Assembly: GCF_014805685.1 (NCBI RefSeq)
Contig: NC_060898.1
Span: forward strand, 7,496,001-7,560,000
Direction: 5' to 3'
Source of the DNA: Silurus meridionalis
Lineage: Eukaryota > Chordata > Actinopteri > Siluriformes > Siluridae
Length of the DNA stretch: 64,000 nt
Part shown: positions 25,594 through 35,816 of the stretch, one piece after another
How positions within the stretch are numbered: position 1 is the stretch's first letter
Layout: the number at the start of each line of letters is the position of its first letter
Position numbers and translations under genes: made by a program
The notes under the pieces: model-generated
What the model saw: only the letters and a program-made list of their open reading frames with translations
Database searches by the model: none
What the model was told of the DNA's origin: nothing

Positions 25594-28500
25594 CAAGGAA
25601 GAGGAGACTGAGTGTGTGACTGTGTGTATATGATAAGTGTGCTTTTTGTGTTTTAAATAGTTTGGAAAAGGGATTTAAAAGGGCTCCTGAAATAAAATAA
25701 AAATATGCTTTCTTAAAGCCTGCCTTTCACATCCTAATTTCCTTCCCAGATTGTCACGGTTAAGGGGTCTGAGGGAAGGTTTAGCTAACACAGAAGAAAC
25801 AGTGCACTATTCCACCTGCAGTGTTGCTTGTACAAACATGATCTACATGGAAGAGTCATTGAAAGGAATCTTGACCTGATACCTTAATTCAAATGTCAAC
25901 AGCTGAAATATTCAAAACAGTATCTAGATAACATATGGAATTAAGTGTTGTGAGCTGATAAAAAAAAAAAAAAAAAAATAGATATCAGTCTCTACACCAA
26001 AGGTGTGTGTGGAGAAATAAATGGAAAAGCATTTGAAGAAAAGAACATATTTGCAACTATTAATATTAGGGGTGGATCTATTATAATTTGGGTAATGTGG
26101 CATTTCATATGTTGATGGAAGGATGTATTGTAATCAATAAGTTTTAAAAGTAAATGTGACACAATTAGCTATTAAACTAAAGCTAAAAAGAGGTTGGTTT
26201 CTATGAAGGAGCACTGATGCAAAATATGAATCCAAAATTAGGAATTATGCAGATATGCAAGATAAAGCTTGTGCAATTCTGTTTTTTTTATTATTATTAT
26301 TATTATTGAAAATCTGAAGAGTGTAAGATGGCCCGAGAATATCTCAAAACATTCTGCAAAAAACAGTGGGTAAAAATGAACTGGGTTAAAAAAAGGTCTT
26401 GTAAATTTTGGGTCTTCCAATAGGGGTGTTACTAGTAGTAAGTAAGTAATTAGTTAGTTAGTTAATTAGTAAGTAAGTAAGTAAGTAAGAACTGACTAAG
26501 TAGAGACTACAATATCCTTTTTTCTTTTAAACCTTTTTGTGTGTATATAAAAAAAACTGTGCATTTGTTGAAAATTGGATTTTAAAAAAAATTTGCTCCA
26601 GAGTGTGTTCTTGCATGTAAAAAAAATACCAAGAAAATGTGTTATTCTATCAATTCTCAGACATTAAATGATCTCCAAAATAAAATAAAAAAAAAGTCAT
26701 TTGTTTATATCCATTAAATAGAGGTTAAGCAAGCGGTCTGGAACACACACAACATGTGCATAGAATTACTGACCTTGTTGATCCAGAAGAGCATGGCCTC
26801 CTCCATGTGGAAGGGCCGCTGCAGCTCTTTAGTGGGGGAAAAGGTGGAGAAGCGTTTAAGACATGACACCACATGCTCTATGCTCATCATCTCCATCGTA
26901 CAGGCCAGCATCAGAGCATCAATCAGAGGGATGTGGGAACTCTGGATACACAAGCACACAAAGTTAAGAATCCTGCTGTTACCCAGGTGTCATATTCTCA
27001 AGTTAAATGAAATGCGTTGTGTTTATTTTACAACAGGGAAAAATAGTGTTTAAAAAGGTTTCTTCAGTATAGAACTCTATACAGTGGCAAGAAAAAAAGC
27101 ATGTGCACCTTTTAGAAGTTCATGATTTTGTGCATAAATGTATCATAAAATGTGATTTAATATTTATCAAGGGTATTGACAAATATAATGTGCCTTATAA
27201 CTGGTTGAGTTGCAGCAATGACTTCAAAGGGTTTTAAAAGGTTTACATACTTTTTGTCACTGGCTGACACAATTTTGTTTAGTACAAGTATTTCCATTTT
27301 TCCATCCAATAAAAATCACTTGACCAGCCTGAAATCTAAAACCAATAAAACCTACAATGAATGTGCTTTCTTCCAATTTATCATCTCATGGGTTTCCATT
27401 CACTTTAGGACATCATTTTAACCCTATATTATCCACACACCATCTGCTCATTTAAAATATATTCAGTCATTCACATTCCACCCTTCTCCGAACTGAACTG
27501 AGATATAATAATAATAATATTAATAAGTTTAATTTATATAGCGCCTTTCCCAAGCTCAAGGAGGCTTTACAAGGTACAATAGTTCAATATTTCAAGACAG
27601 ATGAAATATAATGAACATACATAAACATAAACATATTCGTCAGACATTTGCCCAGGACGAAGGATCACATGCAGCTGCATGAGTTAATAACAGAGACACC
27701 TTTGAGCAATTTACCATTTCAATTGATAAATTCACGAGACCCAGTATTAGTACATGTAATATTTTTGCTATTGTTGTAGTGCACTAATTACACACATATA
27801 GCAGGCTGTGAGCAGATGGTCATGTGTGGCAGGCCATACCGACTCAAATACTCACACCAATCATTATGCACAGATCCATTTGGCAAAAGGTTAAGGGTCA
27901 GTGCTCATACAACACCACTCACCATCCTGATGGGGGCTGAGCTGAGGTCATGGTGGGTGACAGGCGTGCCATCAGGCTCCAGGACATGGATGGACTGACG
28001 GGCGAGTGTCTGCAGGACCGAGTAGTGTGTGTGGCAGGTGGTAGCCTGCTCGCCCAGCGAGAGAAAGTCACACACGCGCGAATAGAGCTCAGCCGAGAGC
28101 AGCAGCTTCAGCACTGGTGGCTTAATGTGCTCAACGCCATACTGATCCACATAGAATGGGTCTCTCAAATCATCCGGGACGTGATCTAAAAAAAGAAGGA
28201 AAGAGAAAGAGAAGGGAAATAAACAGGAGAAAAAAGTAGGATAGGAAAAGAGAGAAGGGATAATAGATACAGAGAAAGGAAAAGAAGAAACAGAACATTG
28301 ATTATCTTGAAAACAAAACATTTATAATACAAAAAGTGCCCAATTGTGAAAGACTTGCAAATGGATTGCAGTTTTTAATGTGAATGCCAGGTTTATACAG
28401 TATTAATGCCTTTATGCTACTACAAAATCAATTCTACAACATCCTAAACTCTTACTAAACTCTTCCTTCGGGATCACCCCTACACCATTTCTCTTTCCAT

Positions 28501-30908
28501 CCACACCATGAAAGAACAGTTTAAACCCCTCCAACGGTTCTGGCCTTACTCTCCTTTCACTTGGTCTCCTAAACACACACAATATATCTACCTTTCTCCT
28601 TCTTTTAGAAAACACCCAGGGTCAGTAGTACTTCCAGTTGCTACGTTCATGAAACCATAAATGGACATGATTTATTGCGGGTAGCTTTATCATCCACCCA
28701 CAACACACAAATAAGCAGGAGGTGAGAGTCCCCAAACAGGTGATTTGGAGATTAGAAATTTAGAATCTAACTAAACGGATAAGATCGTGCTACCACACGC
28801 CTACGCCAGAAAACACACAGTAAACCCTGGTTAGGTGAACACACACTGTATTAAAGTATTTTTACTAAGCACCAAGCTAACTATAACCTGCTAATCCCTA
28901 GTCCCTAAGTAGATTAAGCACACAGCAGACAGCTGTTTTCTGGATGATTCCTATGGCAGCAGGTAATGATGTGGACAGTGTCTGTGTTATTTGCCATGTA
29001 TGTTATTATGTGCAGCAAAATGTTGAGGCTCATTCTCTCTATTCTCTAAATGCAAAAAAAAAAAAAACAACAACAACAACAACAAAGGGTGCAGAACACA
29101 AGTGCATTAACTTAGTGTGGGTTTCATTGAGGTCAATACAGAAATAATACTCAGAAGTCAAAGCACAAGCAGATAAGGTAATCATAGGAATATTCAAAAT
29201 CATAAATGTAACAAATGAGCGGGTTTAAGATATAATATAAGACTTAAAAATATGTTAATAAACAAAGAAAATCTTAAAGATTTTAAAATGCTGCATGTAA
29301 GCACAGAACAGCTAAACACAATAGGGCAACGAACAAATGAAAATACATAGGAAAAGACAAGACTAAACTAAAAAATAGGCACATAAATTGTGCACTAAAA
29401 AAGTTGTGAAAACAGCCAGCTAGCAGCCTTTTTTTAATCATCAATAACACATTTGCTCATGACAACAACCTCATCTTCAAAAGTAGACACAATTTAGTAA
29501 AGATCAATAGTCACTGGATCTGTTTGGACACAGTGCAGCCTTGATATCCAGCCAAATATATCTAATAGAATTGTGAGGAATTTACAACAGGAAAATTGTG
29601 TCAGGATGAGTGATTTCTCCAAGCTGAGTCATTACTGCTGTCCTAATTCTTGTTTTGTAATAAAGGATAGTCTCAATCGCTTTAGCTAGCATCAAATGTA
29701 TATCTGTGCACTCAAAATCCAATGCATTCTTTACTTTAATTTCACATTTTTTGTCTTATTTTACCACTAGCAGCCTTTCATGTGCCAGGCCAAGAGGCTA
29801 AGAGAGCAAAAAGAAAACTCCAAATCTAATCCAACTACCAATTGCATCTAACACAAATGACCTGACATGGCAAGTAACTTGATTTGAAGTGTATCCCCCA
29901 AATCTTTGTGAATAGCACCAGTAAAATTCAGAATGAAGAGGACACTAAGAGAGAATTTCCTGGGAATTGCCAAACAACAGGAGGGTCGAAGTTCGACCAA
30001 AGTGATTAGACTGTGAGGGGGATTATTCAGAGGAACATTGTCTGTTAACCAGAATTGAACGAGGGGGAGGGGGTTGTGTGTATGTCTGTATATGGGCATG
30101 TGTTGGGGTTCTGTTGTACAAGCTATGCCCAGCCAAATACATATACACGTCCCCTATAGGACTATATATATAATTAGTTAGAATAAAGACAGGTCCCAAA
30201 AGACTGCAATAAAAATTACTAATATGTCATATATTGATCGGTGCCGATATTTAGAAAGCATGGCAGCATTATATACATAAAAAATTAAATATATAAGCCT
30301 AAAGAATGATAAGAACTTAAAGCCCGGCACACAACAAGCTAATAGTCAACGGCGAGGAATGTCGGGGAGGGGCAGGAGGGGCGAAGGAGGTGTTTTGAGT
30401 GTCGGTCGAATCAGCGACGTGGCTCGTTGGCGAGAAAGAGAATCTGATCGGTTATTTAGCTTAGCAAATGAGCACACAAAAAAACCAAACACTCATTGAT
30501 ATTCTTGCTTTTGTCTTTGCAACTTAGCAGACATGACTAATAAAAGCTACACAAATCTGTTAGTAATGATCACAGTGGGCTGGAAACCACTTCTTGCTTT
30601 AGATATTCACAGTTCTATCTCTTCCTGTTTCCTTGTTTGTATACTGAATACAGACTACTGCCACCTGCTGGTATGATAGAGTGATGTTCCTTTCGTGCAA
30701 GCGCTGAACATACACACACAGCAGATGCGCCTGTCTAATAATTGGTCAAATTTGCAGCACAATCGGCAAAAAACTGCCCCTGATCAATCGGTCAACCACC
30801 AATTGATTCCCAAATAAAATCTTTAAAGGCAGCGCCTTTAATGCACCCCTTCTCTTTATAAAAAATGTAAAATGTTTAAAAATGGGTCAATGGATAGTGT
30901 ATGTACGT

Positions 30909-30973
<65 letters not shown>

Positions 30974-32226
30974 TAAACTTAACCTCCAAAGACTTAACCT
31001 CCAAAGACTCCAAAGAGATTCAATGTCTTTACCCAAACATGGCAATAGTTAAGAAAGCAAATCATTCATGAGAATGAACTCACTGTTTTGAGTCAGATGT
31101 TGTGGAAAAGACATCTGTTAGACTTCAATTTCAGGATGGCTTTCCACTAGATTCAGAACATGGCTTTGAGTATGTTTGCTCATTCACTCATTACAAAGGT
31201 CAGACACTAAAGTTGTCCCAAAGGTTTCCAAAGGGTTTGAGGTCAGGGCTCTGTTCTTCATCTCAAACCTTAACATACTGTTAATCGTCATGTTTAAACG
31301 TGTTTGGGATGCTTAGTTCCAGTGAAAGAAAGTTAAGTGTTAGGGAATGTGACATCCTCGAAAAAACATACTTACCTGTGTGCTTCAGTTTTTGGGACGG
31401 TCCACATATACATGCGGTTCTGGCAGAAAACTGTTACCACAATAATGAAGGCACACAAATGTATAGGATGTCTTTGGATGTGGCTCCAATAGTTGATATA
31501 GTTGCTAGAACTATCTGCAAAAATACCTACCGATTTTCCAGGTTGCGTCCGTTGCTGGAGCGGCTGAGAAGGTCCGCTGTTATTACGAGAGTGGCCTCTA
31601 GAGGCAAATCACTAATGCCATGTGCTGTTTGTTTTTACGCTTGAGACTGTGTGCTGCATGGAGAGTGCATGCTGCCTGGAGTGAACAGAGAGGGCTATAT
31701 CATATTTATTAATTTAAATTTAATTATGTGTATTATTTACTACTGATTATTTTTTTTTAATTAAGTTCAAAATTATTTTACATAGAATGCCATTTTTAAA
31801 ACTATTAGTTGATTAATCGGTTATTAAGAATGATCTAACTCTTGGTATTAGTAAAATCCACTATCCGACAACCATTACATTACATTTCAGTGAAATGTTT
31901 TCAGCTCCATGAAGATATAGTTTACATGGATTAAAGTGGAAGATCTTAAGTGTCTTGCTATAGAGTTCTAACGCCTTTGTGGCTGAATGAGCACAAATCT
32001 CCACAAGCACTCTCCAAAATCTAGTGGAACATCTTCCCAGAAGAGTGGAGGCTATTATAACAGCAAATGGGGACTAAATATGGAATTGTATGTTCAGAAA
32101 AAACACATACCGATCCTATGGACAAATGCCCAAAATCTTTTGTCCATTAAATGCCTAATTAATAGCCATATAATGCCTTTTTTGCCTAATCCAACGATAA
32201 TGAGAGCATACACTAAATGATTCGTC

Positions 32227-32286
<60 letters not shown>

Positions 32287-32404
32287 ACTGGTTACTCGGG
32301 CAGGCCTGAAGCCAAAGTACAAACCTCACACAACTGACCACTGCTGACTTACAATCTGGGAACTCCATGCCTTTTCCATTCTTTCCTTGCATGCTCTTTC
32401 AGTC

Positions 32405-32498
<94 letters not shown>

Positions 32499-32673
32499 CA
32501 CAAACACCTCTTCAGCAAAAGGAAAGAAAGCAAAAAAAAAACTGTTTACCTTCTCCAAAAGCTTTGGCGAAGAGCCATCGTAGGTTGCCGTCGATTTTTG
32601 CCCGGGCCGAGTCATAAAGTTCTGGTGAAATGATTTTAATCTCAAGGCCTCCATCCCCTCCATCTGCATCCAT
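6070..32673 (-). CDS. camsap1: Camsap1, calmodulin-regulated spectrin-associated protein 1 (17 coding exons)
   Basis: CAMSAPs bind and stabilise free microtubule minus ends through a C-terminal CKK domain. Coding exons (high to low): 32673-32550, 28185-27923, 26941-26774, 23142-23062, 21186-21045, 20385-20246, 19162-19066, 18713-18548, 16230-16151, 14304-14220, 14122-12197, 11486-11350, 9540-9353, 9233-9137, 8980-8865, 7637-7519, 6363-6070. All junctions are GT-AG and phases agree, except that exon 11 is one base short. With that base the model is 1407 residues; human CAMSAP1 is about 1600. Domain order is CH (residues ~40-305), a long acidic/Ser-rich linker, coiled-coil (~1091-1190) and CKK (~1271-1407). 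Identity as CAMSAP1 rather than 2 or 3 rests on linker motifs such as SLARSISKDSLAS and the notch1 neighbour. The start ATG immediately follows an acceptor, so a 5' UTR exon lies upstream. Confidence 0.9.
7711..8752. mobile_element. hAT-like non-autonomous element (about 1.04 kb)
   Basis: Imperfect terminal inverted repeats are acagggaacccac (7711-7723) and gtgggaaccctgt (8740-8752). The right end (gacccgtgggaaccctgt) matches a widespread fish repeat I recognise. It lies in camsap1 intron 15, ending about 110 bp from exon 15. No transposase was seen. Confidence 0.6.
8865..8980 (-). CDS. camsap1: camsap1 exon 15, bracketed by CA/TG repeats
   Basis: It encodes RGESVESFPMLSRNASRN through SSIASTAEYSG. 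On the sense strand the acceptor is preceded only by (TG)18 (8985-9020) and the donor is followed within 10 nt by (AC)n (8813-8854). There is no ordinary polypyrimidine tract. Splice phases are 2 in and 1 out, so skipping this exon would shift the frame. Confidence 0.88.
9137..11486 (-). CDS. camsap1: camsap1 exons 12-14, coiled-coil region
   Basis: Exon 12 (11486-11350) reads DDQKAADELAKKRAAFLLKQ. Exon 13 (9540-9353) contains EKARRELIKQEYLRRKQEEL and RPRPKSLHRG, and ends at a gtatga donor. Exon 14 (9233-9137) contains GSSLSLASAATEADS. Lys/Arg/Glu-rich heptads predict a coiled coil in front of the CKK domain. Confidence 0.85.
9669..9960 (+). mobile_element. hAT (Charlie-type) terminus
   Basis: It starts caggggtccccaaactatgg, the typical terminal repeat of Charlie-like hAT elements. 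The remainder is decayed. It lies in camsap1 intron 12. Confidence 0.6.
10083..10720 (+). mobile_element. Non-autonomous DNA transposon fragment
   Basis: It starts taccgtaatttccggactat followed by aagcgcacccat and a second ataagccgcacc, the hallmark end of a high-copy fish repeat. The outer limit is uncertain. It is nested next to the hAT terminus in intron 12 of camsap1. Confidence 0.5.
11518..11660. mobile_element. Tc1-like element fragment
   Basis: The text tgtccactttattagtaact and the following caggagcacattgc resemble the same fish Tc1-like family as 4480-4640. It lies in camsap1 intron 11. Confidence 0.45.
12197..14122 (-). CDS. camsap1: camsap1 exon 11, large linker exon with an apparent 1-bp loss
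   Basis: The 1926-bp exon encodes the acidic, Ser-rich linker, from PISQLEMEWERVGGDN through SLARSISKDSLAS, DSFFLEPLQPALLRPNKEK and a coiled-coil segment (KRRAIEAQKKKMEVLAARQR), to SGLGFFFK. The frame used from the acceptor runs to a stop at 12426-12424. The family-like continuation (RPSSKVSARTPT, then SDLADAPDSDEQ) is in another frame. One added base near 12569-12573 (a C run on plus) restores both the frame and the exon phase. Phase arithmetic independently demands this extra base. Confidence 0.82.
14220..19162 (-). CDS. camsap1: camsap1 exons 7-10, linker start
   Basis: Exon 7 (19162-19066) reads HNFMVYIAELFWWFE. Exon 8 (18713-18548) contains MPVSNFTKRSFLS and CIRYYRPLEETAS. Exon 9 (16230-16151) contains LLTMKQRQQNPVQVEDTA. 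Exon 10 (14304-14220) contains RSSSLSRMDGHSPVSRLAW. Exons 9 and 10 are too short to stand out as ORFs but join in phase and match the order of the CAMSAP1 family. A DIRS relic sits between exons 9 and 10. Confidence 0.82.
14690..16060 (+). mobile_element. DIRS-like (tyrosine-recombinase) retrotransposon relic
   Basis: Plus-strand frames, broken by stops and shifts, read in order as follows. A gag-type DPHPMCIACMGRNAQTSLVD motif lies near 15190-15250. LLTTISRGYRLQFAIK near 15555-15610 corresponds to the RT N-terminus of fish DIRS elements. EYLGLSIDALSYQVTL near 15720-15775 is RT. LGLLMMRGCQYF near 15836-15875 and NRQGGIHCLQLHQLTKKL near 15950-16005 are RNase H side. It is truncated before any recombinase and is antisense in camsap1 intron 9, ending about 90 bp from exon 9. 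Confidence 0.75.
17109..17258 (+). mobile_element. tRNA-derived SINE
   Basis: An A-box-like gtggtagttcagagg (about 17114) and a B-box-like ggtttgagttaaaatc (about 17155) are followed by a body with cttggacaaggctcttaacc and a tail atgccataaatgaaaatg. The structure is that of ostariophysan tRNA SINEs. It lies in camsap1 intron 8. Confidence 0.75.
19200..19258. repeat. (TA)n microsatellite
   Basis: An almost pure TA run about 37 bp 5' (sense) of camsap1 exon 7. Confidence 0.95.
20246..23142 (-). CDS. camsap1: camsap1 exons 4-6, rest of CH region
   Basis: Exon 4 (23142-23062) ends KQQLMDSPCHQK. Exon 5 (21186-21045) begins VRYRRDHMSS and contains DGAALLTIIHYYCPE, a calponin-homology core. Exon 6 (20385-20246) reads DICLKEVLSLSESAYNIQLL and ends LLYAPAVLK. 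Phases are 0, then 1, then 0. Donor 6 runs straight into an (AC)n tract. Exon 5 has a (TG)n tract (sense) about 35 nt upstream of its acceptor. Confidence 0.88.
21221..22651. repeat. (AC)n microsatellites
   Basis: Two CA tracts, about 21221-21266 and 22602-22651, in camsap1 introns 4 and 5. The sequence between them shows no recognised element. Confidence 0.9.
24977..25143 (-). pseudogene. camsap1: Frameshifted second copy of camsap1 exon 3
   Basis: It is nearly identical to exon 3 (26774-26941), with both splice sites kept, but is 167 bp long. A run of five Gs (26834-26838) is four Gs here (25037-25040). The frame is lost after FSTFSP. Splicing it in, after or instead of exon 3, would shift the frame downstream. 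It is either a dead or poison exon or an assembly artefact. Confidence 0.85.
25272..25463. mobile_element. Short MITE-like element at the duplication edge (also at 27076-27268)
   Basis: The left end cagtggcaagaaaaaaagca and the right end acatactttttgtcactg are near-inverse, as in a common Tc1-like fish repeat. It is present in both copies. The duplication junction lies about 25 bp past its right end. Confidence 0.55.
25488..27293. repeat. Tandem segmental duplication, copy 2 (about 1.8 kb)
   Basis: A direct head-to-tail repeat of copy 1, containing the intact camsap1 exon 3. It differs in SSR lengths, in an extra tata before the cagtggcaag motif (27074-27080), in an extra ttat at about 27163, and in scattered single-base changes. 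Confidence 0.95.
26774..26941 (-). CDS. camsap1: camsap1 exon 3 (intact copy of the duplicated exon)
   Basis: The 168-bp exon encodes 56 in-frame residues, from SSHIPLIDALML to EEAMLFWINK, matching the CAMSAP CH-domain region. It is phase 0 at both ends and lies in the upstream (right-hand) copy of the 1.8-kb tandem duplication. This is the copy assumed to be used. Confidence 0.9.
27500..27700. repeat. Fish interspersed repeat (tatagcgcctttcccaagc type)
   Basis: Begins with an (ATA)n/AAT stretch, then tttatatagcgcctttccca and aggaggctttacaaggt, a high-copy teleost repeat. It lies in camsap1 intron 2. Confidence 0.6.
27923..28185 (-). CDS. camsap1: camsap1 exon 2, start of CH domain
   Basis: It encodes DHVPDDLRDPFYVDQYGVEH and on to SSAPIRM, highly conserved in CAMSAPs. 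The acceptor is ctttttttag and the donor gtgagt. It joins exon 1 in phase 1 to make the D codon. Confidence 0.9.
28420..28612 (-). mobile_element. RTE-type LINE endonuclease fragment
   Basis: The minus-strand frame reads RKVDILCVFRRPSE, then EGFKLFFHGVDGKRNGVGVI and PKEEFSKS, matching the apurinic-endonuclease part of RTE LINEs from my knowledge of the family. It is truncated at both ends. It lies in camsap1 intron 1, in the sense orientation. Confidence 0.75.
28650..30290. other. camsap1 intron 1 stretch with no recognised feature
   Basis: AT-rich intronic sequence with a short (CAA)n run near 29065. No exon or known repeat was identified by eye. Confidence 0.4.
30310..30810. mobile_element. 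Possible decayed DNA transposon
   Basis: GC-richer than its surroundings (agcccggcacacaacaagct, gtcggtcgaatcagcgacg). It ends with text resembling the complement of that start, around aatcggcaaaaaactgcccc. Family not determined. Confidence 0.35.
30909..30970. repeat. (AC)n microsatellite
   Basis: CA repeat with one internal T interruption, in camsap1 intron 1. Confidence 0.95.
31130..32160. mobile_element. Rearranged Tc1-like fragments with an internal insertion
   Basis: 31130-31360 resembles one orientation of the Tc1-like family seen at 800-1283 (aaagggtttgaggtcaggg). 31865-32160 is the 3' half in the opposite orientation (gtggctgaatgagcacaaat, ccagaagagtggaggctatt). The middle ends with ttgattaatcggttattaag, like a hAT end. 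Nested and broken. Confidence 0.5.
32231..32505. repeat. Two long (AC)n tracts
   Basis: CA repeats at about 32231-32282 and 32408-32505, just inside camsap1 intron 1 and 45 bp from exon 1 at the closest. They are UG repeats in the pre-mRNA. Confidence 0.95.
32550..32673 (-). CDS. camsap1: camsap1 coding exon 1 (start codon)
   Basis: The ATG at 32673-32671 lies one base inside an exon whose acceptor is tttctttag, so the upstream exon would be untranslated. It reads MDADGGDGGLEI and ends SARAKIDGNLRWLFAKAFGE, the N-terminal CAMSAP signature. G at +4 favours initiation here. Its intron begins with the donor gtaaac and contains long (TG)n tracts (sense strand). Confidence 0.85.
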
Positions 32674-33439
32674 CCTAAAGAAAAAAACTCTGGTGAGGAG
32701 CTGAAACAAAAATAACACTGACCTGATAATCAACTTATGTTTGTAGACTTCAACATAAGTCCTCCTGCCTTGTGTTATCTATCAGGGATAGATATGTGAT
32801 ACAGTGCCTAAAAGAACCCTCCAAATATACTGACCATTTCAGATATATTTACAAAAATATGAAACACACTAGGACTGTCCCATATCATATCATCCATAAT
32901 ATACCTATTGAAATCCTACCCACGATAAGAATTTGTCTTCCTACAATACTGATAATAAGATAAGAATTTATTATACTTTATTATAATTGTGCAGAGTTCA
33001 AATACAGAGCCAATGAAATTTGGTAGATGATGTAATTAATGATGTAGTTGATTACGTTTACAAGTTAACCTGAATCATTACTGCATTTATAAACTGTAAC
33101 TGTAACTGTTAAACACTTATTAAATCCACTATTTAAACATTAGATGCACTTTTTTACTTTTATGAATACATTTTTTTTTGTGTTTGCACAGCTGTCAAGA
33201 CTGTAGACTGATAATAGAAAAAAAAATTGAAATATTGCCCAACCCAACTGTTTACCCAAACAATAGTAAAAATATTGTCTTTGTTATTACAAAAAAAACC
33301 ACATTTAAATAATATTTTGGAAAAGAATGATTGCAAACCAAATTTATTGGCACCCATAATGAAGTAAAGCAGCAACAATGCTAATGAAATTATATTAACT
33401 ATTACACTAAGTTGGAATGAACTTATACTGGATGGCATT

Positions 33440-33760
33440 TGGCATTAAATTTTCCTTTCACATAAGCTAGGAGACCCAAACCTGTTCCAGCATGACAATG
33501 CCCCTGTGCACAAAGCCAGCACCATGAAGATATGGTTTATATATGTTGGAGTGGAAAATCTTGATTAGCCTGGTATAGGGGTCTGACCTTAACCCTATTG
33601 AACTCCTATGGGATGAACTGGAACAATGACTGCACTCCAGGCCTCCTATCCCTACATCTTTGCCGGACTTTACTAACAGAATTGTAAATGTGGAATGCAA
33701 TGTTGAAAAAGCACAAAAAATCCACAATAAAATCAACCCAGGAATGTATACAGAAACAAA
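33440..33760 (+). mobile_element. Tc1-like transposon fragment
   Basis: Contains caaacctgttccagcatgac and, near 33585-33630, a frame reading DLNPIELLWDELE, the Tc1 transposase DDE-region motif. Frameshifted and truncated. It lies in the camsap1 5' intron. Confidence 0.7.
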
Positions 33761-34099
33761 ACATTTCTTATTTTACCAACCATCTGAGTGTCTCCAATGG
33801 TGTTCAATATCACAGATATTTTGTGCATAAATATTAGCTAATAAATCTCCAGCTGCATTAAAGTAATAAAAATTTTAGAAATTCTGTTTTGTTTAAAAAG
33901 TTTTAAAATATTTCTATACAATGCTTTTGTATGTTTTAACTAAAACATGCCATATTGTACCATAATACCTTTTCCATATTTTATCTTCCTTTTTGACAAT
34001 ACTTGACTAAAACTGTATTCAGTTATCAATTGTTCGGCTACGTAAATCTGCAAAACATTTTGAAAGCCAATTAACTGCATGTTACACATGTTAGCATGT

Positions 34100-34190
34100 T
34101 ACTCAGAGATACAGAATCTACTTCCTGTGGGCCAAAGTTGGCCCACGGTGACTTTTGATTTGACCCACCATGCCATATATGAGAGGAACT
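34100..34190. mobile_element. hAT-like fragment
   Basis: gtgggccaaagttggcccac and the following tttgacccaccatgccatat resemble a hAT-type fish repeat. Short and decayed. Confidence 0.4.
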
Positions 34191-34560
34191 AGAACTTTGA
34201 ATCATGTTTTCAATGTATTTATTGATTTTAAAAGTATTAAATGAGAGTATTAAATCGCAGCCTTTCAATGGACAAAGATTGGGGCTTCCGATGTTACTGT
34301 TACATTACCATTTTATCTGTCATTTGAATTCATTAAAAAAAAAAAGTTTTATTGTTTTTTTTTCTGATGTTTTTGTTATTATTTTGTTTTTAAACCTCAA
34401 ATGCTACAAATCAACAAAAATCAGTTTTGGGTTTGAGGTTATGTCACTAGCATGCAATTATATCTTCTGACCTACAATTAGCATTAAACCAACTACAGTG
34501 GATTTCTTGTCATAAAGCTGACTATTTTGCTAGTGACCTGAAGAAAACGTAAAAACAAAA

Positions 34561-34562
<2 letters not shown>

Positions 34563-34613
<51 letters not shown>

Positions 34614-34904
34614 TATATATTATATATAATCAAATGTAGCAGAAGACATTATATATATTTATTAAAAATATAACCTTATCAGATGTGTTGTGCTGTTACA
34701 CAGTTATTAGCTGTAACACACACAAACACACATAATTAAAGTACATTTTTTTTTACATTTTTTTCAAACGATAAAATATAGCTTTAGGAAACAAAAAATT
34801 TAATACCAATTAAAAAAATAAATATACAATTGAAATATTTGTTAATATATTATGTTTAAAAGTGGTTATATTACTTGTATTATATTATACATTAATTGTG
34901 TGTG

Positions 34905-34944
<40 letters not shown>

Positions 34945-34945
34945 A
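34563..34945. repeat. (TA)n tracts
   Basis: TA runs at about 34564-34611 and 34910-34941, with AT-rich sequence between them and no gene. Confidence 0.9.
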
Positions 34946-35429
34946 GGTTAATATATAAACAGAATCTGTTTCTATTGTTATATTTAGGTATAATTTTATG
35001 TTTTTTTAAGGTCCTTATTATTTAATTGGCTTATAGCTCGGGTGGCTAAATGATGACAATACCACTATGTATTATGGAAGCCTATATACTATTCAGAGGT
35101 TCTGCAAAATATTTAGCTGTTTTAAAACTAGATCCTGGATGGATAAATAAATAAATGGAGAAATCAATGGAATAAATACACTTATAACGCCGGACTTACA
35201 GGATGGACGAATAACAACAGCAGTCATAACGTTACACCTGACAACCTGCAAAATAAAAACCCGCAGCAAGCAATCAAGGTGAAAAATAAAATATGCAAAA
35301 GTATAATTACCTCCAGATGTAAGAAATCCACGATTCGGTACTGGAAGAAACACCCGATGTGAGGCTTCAACACTCCCTATTACTATATAATAACTGTAAA
35401 ATAGGCTTTTCCCTTGTCCGCCTAGCAAC

Positions 35430-35660
35430 ACACTCCCAGCCAGGCACTGCGGCCTCTGCTACATCACACTCAGACACAAATACAGTCTCAATGAAATATA
35501 TAAATATATTTTGCCATTATAAATTGTAAAATGTCAGCGAAGCATCCTCTATATTGTCCTGCTGCTCGTCGTCCATCATGCTCGCTCTGAATGAACTGAA
35601 CGCAGCTGTGGCTTTACAAAGCGGCTCGCCATTGGATTTGAGCAGGTTTCTTTACTATGG
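35430..35660 (-). promoter_or_regulatory. camsap1: Probable camsap1 promoter and 5' UTR exon
   Basis: A local rise in CpG, a minus-strand CCAATGGCGAG (CCAAT plus YY1-like, about 35628-35638) and a short ORF (MMDDEQQDNIEDASLTFYNL, stop at 35518) suggest a TSS and uORF region. It lies 2.8 kb upstream of coding exon 1. No splice donor was proved, so this is inference. Confidence 0.4.
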
Positions 35661-35816
35661 ATAGCCATCAGAGTCACACCCTTTCTAGCGCTTTAATTGC
35701 AACCGCACCTGCTCCAAGAATTTGTTTTTTTATGGATAGCCAATGAGATCAGAAAACATGTGACGAATAAAACCACTTATTCGTGTAATTTGAATAGCGC
35801 TTTTAACAGTGGATAT

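Noticed and set aside
32367..32633. HTHTHT and CVCVCV ORFs (also at 8731, 20093, 45785, 60049 and others)
   Set aside because: Translations of (CA)n/(TG)n tracts. Only the exon parts beside some of them are real.
35093..35431. 112-codon minus ORF upstream of camsap1
   Set aside because: No similarity to the CAMSAP N-terminus and no supported splice into 32674. Probably UTR or intron.
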